Source of the DNA: Bradyrhizobium tropiciagri
GTDB taxonomy: Bacteria > Pseudomonadota > Alphaproteobacteria > Rhizobiales > Xanthobacteraceae
Direction: 5' to 3'
Length of the DNA stretch: 64,000 nucleotides
Assembly: GCF_018130545.1 (NCBI RefSeq)
Contig: NZ_JAFCKF010000006.1
Span: 372,001-436,000, forward strand
Both the position numbers and the translations under genes were made by a program. Positions 17,428-28,456 of this stretch are shown one piece after another (position 1 is the first letter of the stretch; the number at the start of each line of letters is the position of its first letter). Below the pieces are notes generated by a model that saw nothing but the letters and a program-made list of their open reading frames with translations, made no database searches and had not been told where the DNA came from.

Positions 17428-19179
17428 CTACAGCGGCAGTTCCGGCTCGCGGCGGGCGTTGCGGCGGGCGTTGGTGGCGGTGGCCGAGGTCGAGGAGCGC
17501 ATGAAGCTCCAGCGGATGGTGCCGGCCTGGCGGGCGTCCTGTCGGATCACGATCTGGGAGGTGCGGCGCGGGCCGTCATTGCCGGCCAGGAACACGCTGT
17601 CCTCGAGATCGACCTTGTCGTCCATCGCCTCGAAGGTCCAGACGTCGCGGTTGGGCAGCACCAGCATGACGCCGCGGGCATCCGACAGCCGGCTTGCCTT
17701 CACCGAGGGGTGCAAATGGAAGCGTAGCGCGAAATCGGCCTCGCTGCCCTTGATGCGGCCGCCCGGTGCCGGCGTCAGCTGGTCCTCGCCTTCGAGCCGT
17801 GTGCCGTCTTGCGAGATCATCAGCACGCGGCGGTGGATCACGCCGAAGCGCGAGAGATAGCCGTCATGCGAGGCGGTCAGCACGTCGCCGTCGGGAATGG
17901 CTTCGCGGTAGCTCTCGACGTTGCTCGGGCCGCTGGTGATCGGCGCGCCGCGCAGCAGCCGCTTCATCGCCGACAGCTCGACGAACTGGCACGACGAGGT
18001 CTCGCGATAGGTCAGTGTCGAATGCGCCGCGGTGGAGCGCGCGAACGGCCGCCAATTGTCGCGGCCGGTGTTGGGCATGCCGCAATTGACGACGATACGG
18101 CTCACCCCGGAGGACAGCTCGAACGACAGGCAGCCGGCATGCGCATCCTGGCTGACGCTCGCCGGCGGCGGCGCACCAGTGTCGATGATCAAAGCTGTGT
18201 TGCCGGCGTCGAGCCGCTGGAAGCCGGTGTGCGGCATGCTGGCCATCGGCACGCCGCGGGTATCGTCATAGGCGAGCAGCGTCGCGACCAGATCGGACGG
18301 TGCGGTCGACATGCCGTTGAACAGCGCGAAGCTGCCGTCGCCGTGCCGGAAGAAGCGCAGCATCGGCATCATGCGGTCGATCGCGTTGAGCAGCGCCGGC
18401 GGCGGCGCGATATTCCGTGCAGCAAAGGTCTGCCGCAGCGGCAGCAGATCGCTGAGCAGTTCGACCAGCGCGCCGGGATTGCGCGAGATGTGGCCGCCAT
18501 CGGGCAGGATCTGGCGCTGCAATTCGTCGGACAGCTTGCGCGTCGCGGATTTGATGTTGCGCGCCTGGTTGGCCAGGCAGAGTGAGGCGTAGCACAGCGC
18601 GATCAGCACCTGCAGCCGCGGCACGCCGTCATTGTCGAGCGTGGCGTGGCGCAGATAGCGGATCTCGCGCGCCAGTCCGCGCAGATATTTGCGGTAGAAT
18701 TTTCCGTCGGTGTCGCCGAGCACCAGTGGCGCCTGCGACAGCAGCGAGATCACCCGCCGCGCGCGCACATCGGCGCGGCGCTCCAGCGGCCGCCTACGGG
18801 CCTGGTTGGAGATCCAGTCGTCGACCAGCGAGCGGGCGTTGGCGCGGGTCAGCGCGGTGTCGGCGGCGCGCAGATGGCGCAGCCAGCCGAAGCCGAGCAG
18901 GGCGGCTTCCCAATCCTCCGACGGCGGCTCGAGATCGAAGATCGAGCGGCCGTGGCAGGTGACGATCTTGCCGGCGAACACGAATCGCCCGGCATAGATC
19001 TCGGCAGCGCGGGTGGCATCGGCGGTTCGCAGATCATGCGGGGCGATGATCAGCCGGTCGGTGCGGCCGGGCCACAGCCGCGACAGCGCAACCGTGCTGC
19101 CGCTGGCGCGCGCGAGCATGCTGCGGGCGAAGCGGCCAGCAATCAGCGTCGAGATGCGTCTGCTTTGAGCGACCGACAC
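17428..19179 (-). CDS. Heparinase II/III-like protein
   Basis: A 583-residue protein with the two-part layout of the heparinase II/III family. An N-terminal helical toroid region (about 50-330) contains [13 protein letters not shown] and the [11 protein letters not shown] segment, where family enzymes place a catalytic tyrosine or histidine. The C-terminal beta-sandwich (about 340-560) has [25 protein letters not shown] and the [14 protein letters not shown] stretch that is hallmark for this alphaproteobacterial subgroup. No signal peptide is obvious. It sits in a conserved rsmB - heparinase - purH order. Whether it cuts any polysaccharide is unknown. Confidence 0.85.
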   Translation of the reverse strand: MSVAQSRRISTLIAGRFARSMLARASGSTVALSRLWPGRTDRLIIAPHDLRTADATRAAEIYAGRFVFAGKIVTCHGRSIFDLEPPSEDWEAALLGFGWLRHLRAADTALTRANARSLVDDWISNQARRRPLERRADVRARRVISLLSQAPLVLGDTDGKFYRKYLRGLAREIRYLRHATLDNDGVPRLQVLIALCYASLCLANQARNIKSATRKLSDELQRQILPDGGHISRNPGALVELLSDLLPLRQTFAARNIAPPPALLNAIDRMMPMLRFFRHGDGSFALFNGMSTAPSDLVATLLAYDDTRGVPMASMPHTGFQRLDAGNTALIIDTGAPPPASVSQDAHAGCLSFELSSGVSRIVVNCGMPNTGRDNWRPFARSTAAHSTLTYRETSSCQFVELSAMKRLLRGAPITSGPSNVESYREAIPDGDVLTASHDGYLSRFGVIHRRVLMISQDGTRLEGEDQLTPAPGGRIKGSEADFALRFHLHPSVKASRLSDARGVMLVLPNRDVWTFEAMDDKVDLEDSVFLAGNDGPRRTSQIVIRQDARQAGTIRWSFMRSSTSATATNARRNARREPELPL

Positions 19180-19236
19180 GCCTAACCTTGCGGGGAGGGA
19201 ATTTTCAACGAATCCCTATTTAATCCGGAAACGCGG

Positions 19237-19276
19237 CCAAGACACCTTCTTGATATCCAAGACACCCTCTTGATAC
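19237..19276. repeat. Two-copy 20-bp tandem repeat
   Basis: CCAAGACACCTTCTTGATAT and CCAAGACACCCTCTTGATAC are directly adjacent and differ at two positions. They lie in the rsmB to heparinase gap, 58 bases before the heparinase-like start. Confidence 0.85.
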
Positions 19277-19328
19277 CGCACGAATCACTTCACGAAGCAT
19301 CTGGAGCTTAGAAGACTGGAGTTTAAAA

Positions 19329-20675
19329 TCAGGCCTTAACCAGCCGGGCCGCGTAAAAGCCGTCCAGGCCGCCCAGCCGCGGGTCGGCGTTGGGCAGATG
19401 GCTGGGCAGGGTGCGCAAATCGCCGTCGGCGGTAATGATGTCCTCGAGGCCGGCGACCTCGTCCTTCTCGATCGGCGCACGGCGCAGGCCTGATTCGCCG
19501 GCCAGCAGCGCGGCAATCGCCTGCTCGCCTTCCTCCGGCTCCAGCGAACAGGTGCAGTAGACCAGCGTACCGCCGGGCTTCAGCAGATGGATGGCCTTTT
19601 GCAGCAGCCGCTTCTGCAGCGCAGTCAGCGCAGCGATGTCGGCTTCCTGCCGCAGCCACGCGACGTCGGGATGGCGGCGAATGGTTCCCGTCGAGGTGCA
19701 GGGCGCATCGACCAGGATACCGTCAAAGCTCGCAGCTTCGGCCGGCCATTCCGCGGCGTCGGCGACCACGGTCTCGGCCTGCAAGGCCAGCCGGGTGAGA
19801 TTATCGCGCAACCGCGCGACGCGCGCCGGCGAGCGGTCGATCGCAGTCACGTGCGCGCCGGCCAGCGCGAGCTGGGCGGTCTTGCCGCCTGGCGCCGCGC
19901 AGAGATCCGCGATCGTCTTGTCCTTGATGTCGCCGAACAGCCGCACCGGAAGTGCGGCGGCGGCGTCCTGCACCCACCATTGGCCTTCGGCAAAGCCGGG
20001 CAGCATGGTGACGGAACCCTGCAACAGCGTGCGCACGGTTCCCGTCGGCAGCGTCTCGCCGTGCAGCCGGCTCGCCCATTGCGGCGCGTCCGACTTCACG
20101 GTGAGATCGAGCGACGGTTCGTGGCCGAGCGCCAGCGCCATGTCGCGCGCGGTGGCTTCGCCGTAATGCGCGTTCCAGCGCGCCAGCATCCATGGCGGCA
20201 GGTCCAGTGTCTGCATGCTGATCTCGTCGATCAGCCCCTGGCCCTCGCGCGCGCAACGGCGCAGCACGGCGTTGACCAGCCCGGCATATTTCGCGGCGCG
20301 CCGGTCCGACTGCACCAGCCGCACCGATAGGTCGACCGCGGCGTGATCGGGCACGTCCATCCAGAGAATCTGTGCGGCGCCGATCAAGAGCGCGCTCTGC
20401 GCGCGCGGCGCATCGGTCGGGATGCCGCGATCGAGCAGGCGCGACAGCAGGTGGCCGAGCGTGCCGAGCTTGCGCAGGATGGTCGAGACCAGCCGGCGCA
20501 TCAGCGCGCGGTCGCGATCGGCAAGCGATTTCAGGCCGGGATGCGCGCCGGCACCGTCGAGCTGATCGTCGAGCGTGCGATGCTTGTGCAGCACGCCGTC
20601 GAGGATGTCGGCTGCGATACGGCGTGCCGTGAGACCGGGGACTTCGGCAGGAACTGCAAATCTTGAAGGAGGCAT
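19329..20675 (-). CDS. rsmB: RsmB/NOP-family 16S rRNA (cytosine-5) methyltransferase
   Basis: A 448-residue protein. An N-terminal NusB-like RNA-binding domain (about 15-150) is followed by a class I SAM methyltransferase. The SAM site is IADLCAAPGGKTAQLA; DAPCTSTGTIRRHPDV holds one conserved cysteine and VYCTCSLEPEE the catalytic one, as expected for m5C enzymes. By homology it methylates C967 (E. coli numbering) of 16S rRNA. The end GLDGFYAARLVK is typical. It is divergent from the SdhAF4 gene and followed by the heparinase-like gene. Confidence 0.92.
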   Translation of the reverse strand: MPPSRFAVPAEVPGLTARRIAADILDGVLHKHRTLDDQLDGAGAHPGLKSLADRDRALMRRLVSTILRKLGTLGHLLSRLLDRGIPTDAPRAQSALLIGAAQILWMDVPDHAAVDLSVRLVQSDRRAAKYAGLVNAVLRRCAREGQGLIDEISMQTLDLPPWMLARWNAHYGEATARDMALALGHEPSLDLTVKSDAPQWASRLHGETLPTGTVRTLLQGSVTMLPGFAEGQWWVQDAAAALPVRLFGDIKDKTIADLCAAPGGKTAQLALAGAHVTAIDRSPARVARLRDNLTRLALQAETVVADAAEWPAEAASFDGILVDAPCTSTGTIRRHPDVAWLRQEADIAALTALQKRLLQKAIHLLKPGGTLVYCTCSLEPEEGEQAIAALLAGESGLRRAPIEKDEVAGLEDIITADGDLRTLPSHLPNADPRLGGLDGFYAARLVKA

Positions 20676-20704
20676 GGAGCGGAGATATCTCGAAGGTGCT
20701 GAGT

Positions 20705-20766
20705 TTACATTCGGCTCATGCCATCAACTCGAAAACACCTCTGGCATGCGAATATGCCAAATGTAA
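20705..20766. promoter_or_regulatory. Nested dyad between rsmB and the DUF1674 gene
   Basis: TTACATT (20705-20711) pairs with AATGTAA (20760-20766), and inside it CATGCCA (20718-20724) pairs with TGGCATG (20742-20748). This 62-base nested inverted repeat sits in a relatively AT-rich divergent promoter region. It could be two operator half-sites or a transcript hairpin; nothing identifies a regulator. Confidence 0.35.
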
Positions 20767-20862
20767 GAATCGCCTTGCGGATTTCTTGATCGTGATGTCG
20801 TCACTGAGCCAGCACAGAGATACGAAACTCGCAGGCGGAAAGTTTAGCCAAGAAGGCCTGTC

Positions 20863-21090
20863 ATGTCTGAGAAATCGCCATTGCCGACGCCGCCGGAACC
20901 CGCGCCGCGCAAGCCGCTGACGCCGGCCGCGCAGCGCGCGCTCGCCGAAGCCGCGGCGCGGCGCAAGGCTGCCGAGGAATTGGCGGCGCAGAATGCAGCC
21001 GCGCGGCCGAAGGAATTCCAGGGCCCGAAGGGGCCGGAACCGACGCGTTACGGTGATTGGGAGACCAAGGGAATTGCCTCGGATTTTTGA
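20863..21090 (+). CDS. DUF1674 protein, SdhAF4 homolog
   Basis: A 75-residue soluble protein. The C-terminal signature GPEPTRYGDWETKG (about 56-69) followed by a terminal SDF is that of DUF1674, the succinate dehydrogenase assembly factor 4 family, which helps flavinated SdhA join the complex. The N-terminal half is Pro/Ala-rich and charged, as usual. It is a single gene, divergent from rsmB, and the nuclease gene follows 52 bases later on the same strand. Confidence 0.85.
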   Translation: MSEKSPLPTPPEPAPRKPLTPAAQRALAEAAARRKAAEELAAQNAAARPKEFQGPKGPEPTRYGDWETKGIASDF

Positions 21091-21142
21091 GGGTCTCTTG
21101 AGCGGTCTTGCCTGACGGTTCGACTCGGGCCAGTCTGGGAAT

Positions 21143-21751
21143 ATGTCCCCATACGAGAGAATAAATCCTTATCGTGGGACGGGACGCCCGCCCTTCCGCC
21201 GCTCACCATGGGGCCGCCGCGTCTCGGCGGCGCTGCCATGGGTGTTCGTTCTCGGCATCGCCGTCGGCAGCACATTGCCGATCCGCCAATATGTGCCTCA
21301 CTGGATGCCGCTGCCGTCGCACTGGTCGCTGAACCGCGCGCGCGACAGCGACGCGATCTGGCAGCGGGGCGGCGCGCCTGACGCGCGGCACGCCGTCGAT
21401 GTGATCCGGACGATCGATGGCGACACGTTCGAGGCGCGGGTGCATCTTTCGCCAGGCCCCGATCTCACTACGCGGGTGCGGCTGCGCGGCATCGATGCGC
21501 CGGAGCTGAAGGCGTCTTGTCAGCGTGAATTGCAAATGGCGCAGGCCGCGACGGTGGCGCTGCGCGATCTGCTCGGTCAGGGCGATGTCGCGATCTACAA
21601 TGTCGGTCCCGACAAATATCAGGGACGCGTCGTCGCCGACGTTGCAACGAAGAAGACCGACAACGTCTCGGCAGCGATGCTCGCGGCCGGTCAGGCGCGG
21701 GCCTACAATGGCGGCCATCGCTTCGGCTGGTGCGGCTATTCTGCGCGCTAA
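21143..21751 (+). CDS. Membrane-anchored thermonuclease (SNase-like) protein
   Basis: A 202-residue protein. One N-terminal membrane segment or uncleaved signal (about 28-45, AALPWVFVLGIAVGSTL) is followed by an SNase-fold domain (about 82-195). Key elements are VIRTIDGDTFEARV, with the metal-binding aspartates, VRLRGIDAPELKA, with the catalytic arginine, and YQGRVVADV. Two cysteines, in the KASCQREL stretch and GWCGYS, are typical of the rhizobial subgroup. It likely acts in the periplasm on nucleic acids. Confidence 0.88.
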   Translation: MSPYERINPYRGTGRPPFRRSPWGRRVSAALPWVFVLGIAVGSTLPIRQYVPHWMPLPSHWSLNRARDSDAIWQRGGAPDARHAVDVIRTIDGDTFEARVHLSPGPDLTTRVRLRGIDAPELKASCQRELQMAQAATVALRDLLGQGDVAIYNVGPDKYQGRVVADVATKKTDNVSAAMLAAGQARAYNGGHRFGWCGYSAR

Positions 21752-21752
21752 G

Positions 21753-21802
21753 GTATGATCCGGAAAAGCGCGAAACGGCTTTCCGAAAAGATCATCTTCA
21801 AA
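21753..21802. repeat. Dispersed palindromic repeat (GAGCATGATC family)
   Basis: GTATGATCCGGAAAAGCGCG and CTTTCCGAAAAGATCATC form the inverted arms. The element starts right after the nuclease stop codon and is in the opposite orientation to the copy at 12089-12137. Confidence 0.7.
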
Positions 21803-21834
21803 CGGCGTCGCGACGACGGCACAGGCGGCCAAAC

Positions 21835-21863
21835 AAAAAAGCCGCGCGTCTGCGCGGCTTTCT
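21835..21863. terminator. Bidirectional terminator
   Basis: AAAGCCGCGC-GTCT-GCGCGGCTTT is a ten-pair stem flanked by an A-run on the left and TTTC on the right. On the minus strand it ends in a T-run, 20 bases past the L,D-transpeptidase stop; on the plus strand it can stop the nuclease transcript. Confidence 0.88.
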
Positions 21864-21882
21864 CTGGAAGCGTTGTTCGCGA

Positions 21883-22392
21883 TCAGCGGGTGACGACAAC
21901 CGTGGTGCCGACCGAGACGCGCGAATAGAGATCGGTGATGTCGGTGTTCAGCATGCGGATGCAGCCGTAGGACACGAAGCCGCCGACCGAGCCCGGCACG
22001 TTGGTGCCGTGGATCGCGTATTCGCCGCCGGCCAGCGTCATCGCCGCGACGCCCATCGGGTTACGCGGCGAACCGCCGGCGATCACGTCCGGGATGCTCG
22101 GCTTGTCGCGCTTCACCTCGGCGGGCGGCGACCAGGCCGGGTTGCGATACTTGCCGTCGATGCGGGTGGTGCCGGCCCACTGCTTGCCGGACTTGCCGAC
22201 GCCGACCGGGTAACGCATCGCGTGGCCGGAATCGAGAATGAGATAGAGCCGTCGTTCGTTGGTCTTCACCACGATGGTGCCCGGCTCATAATTGTCGGCG
22301 TGGATCCCGACCATTTCCGGCCGCGCTTCGGCCGTCTGCGACATAACAACAACAGCACCAAGGGTGGCAGCCAGCGCCACCGCAAACTTCAT
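21883..22392 (-). CDS. L,D-transpeptidase (YkuD domain)
   Basis: A 169-residue exported enzyme forming 3-3 peptidoglycan crosslinks or attaching proteins to the wall. A signal peptide (about 1-23, ending SQTAEA) precedes a YkuD domain. The signature IHGTN (H128) to SYGCIRM (C144) contains the catalytic histidine and cysteine. GGAGAGG lies nine bases before the ATG at 22392, which I chose over in-frame codons at 22398 and 22410. A strong terminator follows. Confidence 0.93.
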   Translation of the reverse strand: MKFAVALAATLGAVVVMSQTAEARPEMVGIHADNYEPGTIVVKTNERRLYLILDSGHAMRYPVGVGKSGKQWAGTTRIDGKYRNPAWSPPAEVKRDKPSIPDVIAGGSPRNPMGVAAMTLAGGEYAIHGTNVPGSVGGFVSYGCIRMLNTDITDLYSRVSVGTTVVVTR

Positions 22393-22768
22393 CGACATCA
22401 ACCTCTCCACTTCCCAACAGCTCCCGCGAGGAAGCCAAAAACGAAGGTGCAGAGCCCTGAAAAAAAACCGGGCCCGCCGGTCTCACGCACGCAATATTAA
22501 CCGCGTGTCTTAACCGAGTGGTTTCACGCCGGCCGCGAGACACGTCCAGATGGCGGGAGAAAAGGAAAACTTCGGATCAAAGTAAATGACTTGAAAACAA
22601 CACTTGGCCACAAACACGCCGCAATGGCGCCTCGCCTCTGACAATCCCGTGAAATGCCCAATCCGATAGCGTTTCAAGCCAGCCGACGCCGGATCGCATG
22701 AAGAAAAGCGAAGGGCCGCGGCGGTGATCGCGCGCGGCCCTGCATGTCTTGATATTGCTGTCGCCAGC
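22393..22768. other. Intergenic region between L,D-transpeptidase and acs
   Basis: No gene is supported here. It contains the L,D-transpeptidase promoter side, the hairpin at 22712-22741 after acs, and a stretch with TTAA motifs (22495-22515). Short frames lack any domain. Confidence 0.5.
22712..22741 (-). terminator. Hairpin after acs
   Basis: AGGGCCGCG (22712-22720) pairs perfectly with CGCGGCCCT (22733-22741), 28 bases past the acs stop. On the minus strand it is followed by a T-rich TTCGCTTTTCTTC tract. Confidence 0.7.
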
Positions 22769-24709
<1,941 letters not shown>

Positions 24710-25538
24710 CGCTTTCCTCCACTCATTGCCGATCGCATACGACGCGACGACAAGCCTTTATAATTCAAGCCGTCTTGATCATTGCCGCGATTATGCGTTG
24801 GCGCATTCCGGCCCGGCAAGGAAAAAGGACTGTCACTTTTGTCGCGTCGAAGCCAGCGGACGTCCGGCCGGCTTCCGTTTGTGACGGGACGATTTACCGT
24901 GCCTCATCGACGATGGAAACCTATGCTCCATCGTTCACCTGGGGTCACTGGTCTCTTGGTCGTAGTGATGTTGTGCTGTGCGCCGCGGGTCAGCCATTAC
25001 AACAATGCCGGGCTCGACGACGATATTCCGGTGCCGATCTTGATCGATCGTGCCGCGCGATTGAGCGAACGATCGGGCGCCGCCGCAATGATCCGCGTCA
25101 ACAATTCGCCGTTCGGCGATTTGCGTGACCCGAGGCCCGCCGGTCGAAATGTGTCGAGGCGACGCCTGTCGTGAGGCGGTCATCCCTGCTGCCGGGCAAG
25201 CTGTTCGGCCAGTCGATGACCGCGACATCCGGCGGCGCCGCGAGAAGGGCACGATCTCTGACCTGTCCGGCGCGGCAGATCGTCCGGGCCCGCCTGTCGG
25301 GAAGCGGTTCCAGGACCGTGCTCTCGTCATTTTGACCGATCTCGGAGGGGCTAAAATCAAGGTTAGCGGGCGAATGGCACCCATGAAAGGTAATTAGAGA
25401 CCGTCAATAACCGATTCGCGACTCGCAATGTCAGTCCTGACGCCCTAAATCGCCAAACCGAGGCCCGACGGCCCACCGGAACGAAGCCCGAAGCAACGGC
25501 ATTACCGGGAGAACAGCGGAACAAGGCGTCTAGTCAAT
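24710..25538. other. 829-base region without a confident gene
   Basis: It lies between the divergent acs and topoisomerase IB genes. Frames on both strands are short and of low-complexity composition. The only one with a plausible protein feature is the small frame at 24923-25174. The last part (25440-25538) should hold the topoisomerase promoter. I see no repeat or RNA gene. Confidence 0.45.
24923..25174 (+). CDS. Doubtful small lipoprotein-like hypothetical protein
   Basis: An 83-residue frame starting MLHRSPGVTGLLVVVMLCC, which resembles a signal peptide with adjacent cysteines near position 18-20. The rest (SHYNNAGLDDDIPVPILIDRAARL) has mixed composition and an Arg-rich end. It is listed because it lies in a long gap and has an export-like start. 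No family is recognised and a chance frame is quite possible. Confidence 0.25.
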   Translation: MLHRSPGVTGLLVVVMLCCAPRVSHYNNAGLDDDIPVPILIDRAARLSERSGAAAMIRVNNSPFGDLRDPRPAGRNVSRRRLS

Positions 25539-26696
25539 ATGATGGATCAGCAGAACATCGCGGCTGTGCGGCCCATGTCCGCCGATCCCGCTGTCGCCCT
25601 GGCGAAGGCGCTGGGCCAATGGCCCAACCCAAAGCCGTCCAGGATCAAGCTCGACGCTCCCGCCGCCATCAAGACCTCGGTCGAAGACCTGGCGCGCGAT
25701 CTCGGCCTGCGGCTCGGCGACCAGAACGAGCTGACCATCCGCCGGGTCAAGCGCGGCAAGACCTATTCGTTCGTTCGCGCCAATGGCTCGCGCGTCCGCG
25801 ACGCCCGCACCATCCGCCGGCTGCACGCGATGGCGATGCCGCCGGCCTATCGCCGGGTGCGCTACTCCACCGATCCGAACACGCATCTGCAAGCGGTCGG
25901 CCTCGATGCGGCCGGGCGGCTGCAATATCGCTATCACGCCGATTGGGAGAAGGTCCGCGAGCAGCGCAAGGCGCATCGTCTGGGCAAGCTGGTGGCCGCG
26001 CTGCCGAAGATCCGGCGCAAGGTCTCGGCGTTCCTGTCCGGCGACGAGCCGACGCGCGAGTTCGCGCTGTCGGCGGTGATCGAGCTGATCGCGCGCACCG
26101 CGATCCGGCCCGGCAACGAATCCTATGCCCGTCTCAACGGCACCCGCGGTGCCACCACGCTTTTGAAGTCCAACGTCACGCTGGAAGACGACAGTCTGGT
26201 GCTGACCTTCAAGGCCAAGGGCGGCAAGGCAGTGCGCAAGGAATGCGACGCGGCCAAGCTGGTGCGCGCGATCGGCATTCTGCGCGACGTCCCGGGCAAG
26301 CGCATGTTTCAGTATTACGACCGCTCCGGCGTCGTCCGCGCCGCCTCGACCACCGCGGTGAACGCGTTCCTGCGCGAGCTCGCCGGCATCAAGATCTCGC
26401 TGAAGGATTTCCGTACCCTGATGGCGTCGGCCGTCGTGGTGGAATCGCTCTCGCGGATCACGCCGGCCGCCAGCCAGCGCGGCCGCAAGCGCCAGGTGCT
26501 GGACGCGATCCGCGCCGCCGCCGACCAGCTCTCCAACACCCCGGCGATCTGCCGCAAGAGCTATGTCCACGACACCATCGTCACCGCCTTCGAGGACGGC
26601 ATCCTCGAACGCTTCGCCGCGACGATGGGTGGCTACCGCACCCAAAGCAAGCGCGAGCAGCTGCTGGCGCAGGTGGTGATGGCGGCGGGGGCGTAA
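25539..26696 (+). CDS. DNA topoisomerase IB
   Basis: A 385-residue poxvirus-type type IB topoisomerase that relaxes supercoils through a 3'-phosphotyrosine. The N-terminal domain (about 60-145) has GKTYSFVRANGSRVRD and PPAYRRVRYS. The catalytic domain has R190 (RTAIRPGNESYA), a lysine in LTFKAKGGK, R292 (KDFRTLMAS) and nucleophile Y342 (CRKSYVHDTIV). All active-site elements are present. It is found sporadically in bacteria; the function in Bradyrhizobium is unclear. Confidence 0.93.
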   Translation: MMDQQNIAAVRPMSADPAVALAKALGQWPNPKPSRIKLDAPAAIKTSVEDLARDLGLRLGDQNELTIRRVKRGKTYSFVRANGSRVRDARTIRRLHAMAMPPAYRRVRYSTDPNTHLQAVGLDAAGRLQYRYHADWEKVREQRKAHRLGKLVAALPKIRRKVSAFLSGDEPTREFALSAVIELIARTAIRPGNESYARLNGTRGATTLLKSNVTLEDDSLVLTFKAKGGKAVRKECDAAKLVRAIGILRDVPGKRMFQYYDRSGVVRAASTTAVNAFLRELAGIKISLKDFRTLMASAVVVESLSRITPAASQRGRKRQVLDAIRAAADQLSNTPAICRKSYVHDTIVTAFEDGILERFAATMGGYRTQSKREQLLAQVVMAAGA

Positions 26697-26702
26697 TTCT
26701 CC

Positions 26703-26728
26703 GTCGTCCCGGCCTTCGCAGGGACGAC
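26703..26728. repeat. Minimal GTCGTCCC hairpin repeat
   Basis: GTCGTCCCGGCC-TTCGCAGGGACGAC is a single hairpin matching the ends of the elements at 3885-4006 and 15394-15510. It lies between two convergent genes and probably acts as a transcript end. Confidence 0.7.
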
Positions 26729-26739
26729 GACAGAGAACG

Positions 26740-27153
26740 CTACAGCCCGCCCATCTTGCAGACGTACTTCCATTCCTCAGGGGTCACCGGCTGCACCGAG
26801 AGCCGCGAATATTTCACCAGCGCCATGTCGGCGAGTTTCTTGTCGGCCTTGATCGCGGCCATCGTCACCGGCGTCTTCAGCGGCTTGTCGGCCTTGATGT
26901 CGACGCAGACGAACTTGACGGTCTTGTCGGTCGGATCCGGATAGGCTTCCTTGATGATCTCGGCGATGCCGACGATCTCCTTGCCTTCATTGGAATGATA
27001 GAAGAACGCCTTGTCGCCCTTCTTCATGTTGACCAGGTTCTGCCGCGCCGTGAAGTTGCGCACGCCGGTCCAGGCTTCACCCTTCGCGCCCTTGGCGACC
27101 TGCTGGTCCCACGACCAGACCGACGGTTCGGATTTCACCAGCCAGTAATTCAT
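26740..27153 (-). CDS. EVE domain protein
   Basis: A 137-residue PUA-like EVE domain protein. The start MNYWLVKSEPSVWSWDQQ, then WTGVRNFTARQNL, GDKAFFYHSNEGKEIVG and the terminal YSRLSVQPVTPEEW are diagnostic. EVE domains read modified bases in DNA or RNA; bacterial stand-alone members are thought to act in RNA modification or defence. No restriction or modification gene is nearby. Confidence 0.92.
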   Translation of the reverse strand: MNYWLVKSEPSVWSWDQQVAKGAKGEAWTGVRNFTARQNLVNMKKGDKAFFYHSNEGKEIVGIAEIIKEAYPDPTDKTVKFVCVDIKADKPLKTPVTMAAIKADKKLADMALVKYSRLSVQPVTPEEWKYVCKMGGL

Positions 27154-27226
27154 CGCGACTCACCCCGTTCCTGAACGCCGATTGCGCGGCAATCTACAGG
27201 CAGGCGGATGCCAGCGACAAGCGCGC

Positions 27227-28339
27227 TCACTGCTTCAGATACCGATCGAAGAATTTGGCGATGTCGGTGAACGCCTCCTTCGTCTCGGGCGCATCGATGT
27301 TCATCTGGTACTGCGCGTGCGACTGCCCCTCATAGACATTGAGATCGGCAATCACGCCGGCGCGGCGCAGTTTGCGATGGGTGCGAACCGTGTTGCTGAG
27401 GAACAGGTCGCGTGTGCCCGAGGTCAGGATGGTCGGCGGAAAGCCTTTGAAGTCGCCATAGATCGGCGAAATGTAGGGATTCTTCAGGCTGGTCCCGTTG
27501 GCGTAAAGCCTGGCCGCGCGGCCGAGCCAGCCGTCCCAGGTCACCAGCACATTGTCGACCCATTCATTGCTGGCGTAGCTGTCGCCGATCTTGTCGATAT
27601 CGGACCATGGCGTGCCCGGCGCGATCGCGGCCGGCAGCGGCAGCTTCTCGTCCTTCGCCCGCAACACCATTGCCAGCGTCATCGCGCCGCCCGTCGAGGT
27701 GCCGAAGATCGCCAGCCGGCGGTGCTCGTGCGACTTCAGGACTTCCTTCCACACCGCCATCGCGTCGTCCATCGCGGCCGGATAGGGGAAGTCCGGCGGC
27801 ATCCGGTAGTCCACCGAGATCACCTTGTAGCCGCCGAAACCGGCCATCATGATCGCTTCCGGCAGCGCCGCTTCGCCGGGGCCGAATACATAGCCGCCGC
27901 CGTGCACGTGGATCAGCAGACGCCGCCGGTTCTCGAGCGCGATCTTGTTCGGCGTCACGACGTAGCAGTGCACGCCGGCGATCCTTGTTTCCTCGACCTT
28001 GACGCCGAGCTTCGCCTTCATCGCCGGAATACCCGCGATGGCGAGCTTGGCGCGGCGATCGATCAGCTCCTTCCATTCCGCAGGCGTCTTCGGATCGGCG
28101 TTGAAGTGCGGCGGATAGGGCGTGCCGATCATCGCCTGCATTTCGGGAGAAACATCGGCGGAGGGATTGCCGATCGACTTGAGCGGCGCGACCCGCTTGC
28201 CGTTGTCGGCATTGGCGGCGGCTTCGCTTTTGGCGAGCTCGTCATAGGAGGCGGCGGTTTGGGCTTGAGCGGCGGCGGATGAGACGGCGAGGGCGAATGC
28301 GATGCAGATCGGAACGATGGCGCGTTGCGGTTGACGCAT
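27227..28339 (-). CDS. Secreted alpha/beta hydrolase, hormone-sensitive lipase type
   Basis: About 370 residues, with a signal peptide (about 5-27, ending AAAQAQ). The oxyanion motif HGGG (about 146-149, in IHVHGGGYVFG) and the nucleophile S215 in GTSTGG place it in the bacterial HSL-like esterase family. YEGQSHAQY near the C-terminus supplies the histidine. AAGGG precedes the ATG at 28339, preferred to the ATG at 28360. The substrate is unknown, probably a short-chain ester or modified sugar. Confidence 0.85.
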   Translation of the reverse strand: MRQPQRAIVPICIAFALAVSSAAAQAQTAASYDELAKSEAAANADNGKRVAPLKSIGNPSADVSPEMQAMIGTPYPPHFNADPKTPAEWKELIDRRAKLAIAGIPAMKAKLGVKVEETRIAGVHCYVVTPNKIALENRRRLLIHVHGGGYVFGPGEAALPEAIMMAGFGGYKVISVDYRMPPDFPYPAAMDDAMAVWKEVLKSHEHRRLAIFGTSTGGAMTLAMVLRAKDEKLPLPAAIAPGTPWSDIDKIGDSYASNEWVDNVLVTWDGWLGRAARLYANGTSLKNPYISPIYGDFKGFPPTILTSGTRDLFLSNTVRTHRKLRRAGVIADLNVYEGQSHAQYQMNIDAPETKEAFTDIAKFFDRYLKQ

Positions 28340-28456
28340 GTGTTTTCCCTTGGGATCCATTGCTCGACTGCTCAGACCGGGATCCGACGGTTCGCCGCCA
28401 CGCTAGTACGGCGCGCGCGGATCGTGAAGCTCCACCTCGCGCACCTGTGACGCGCG

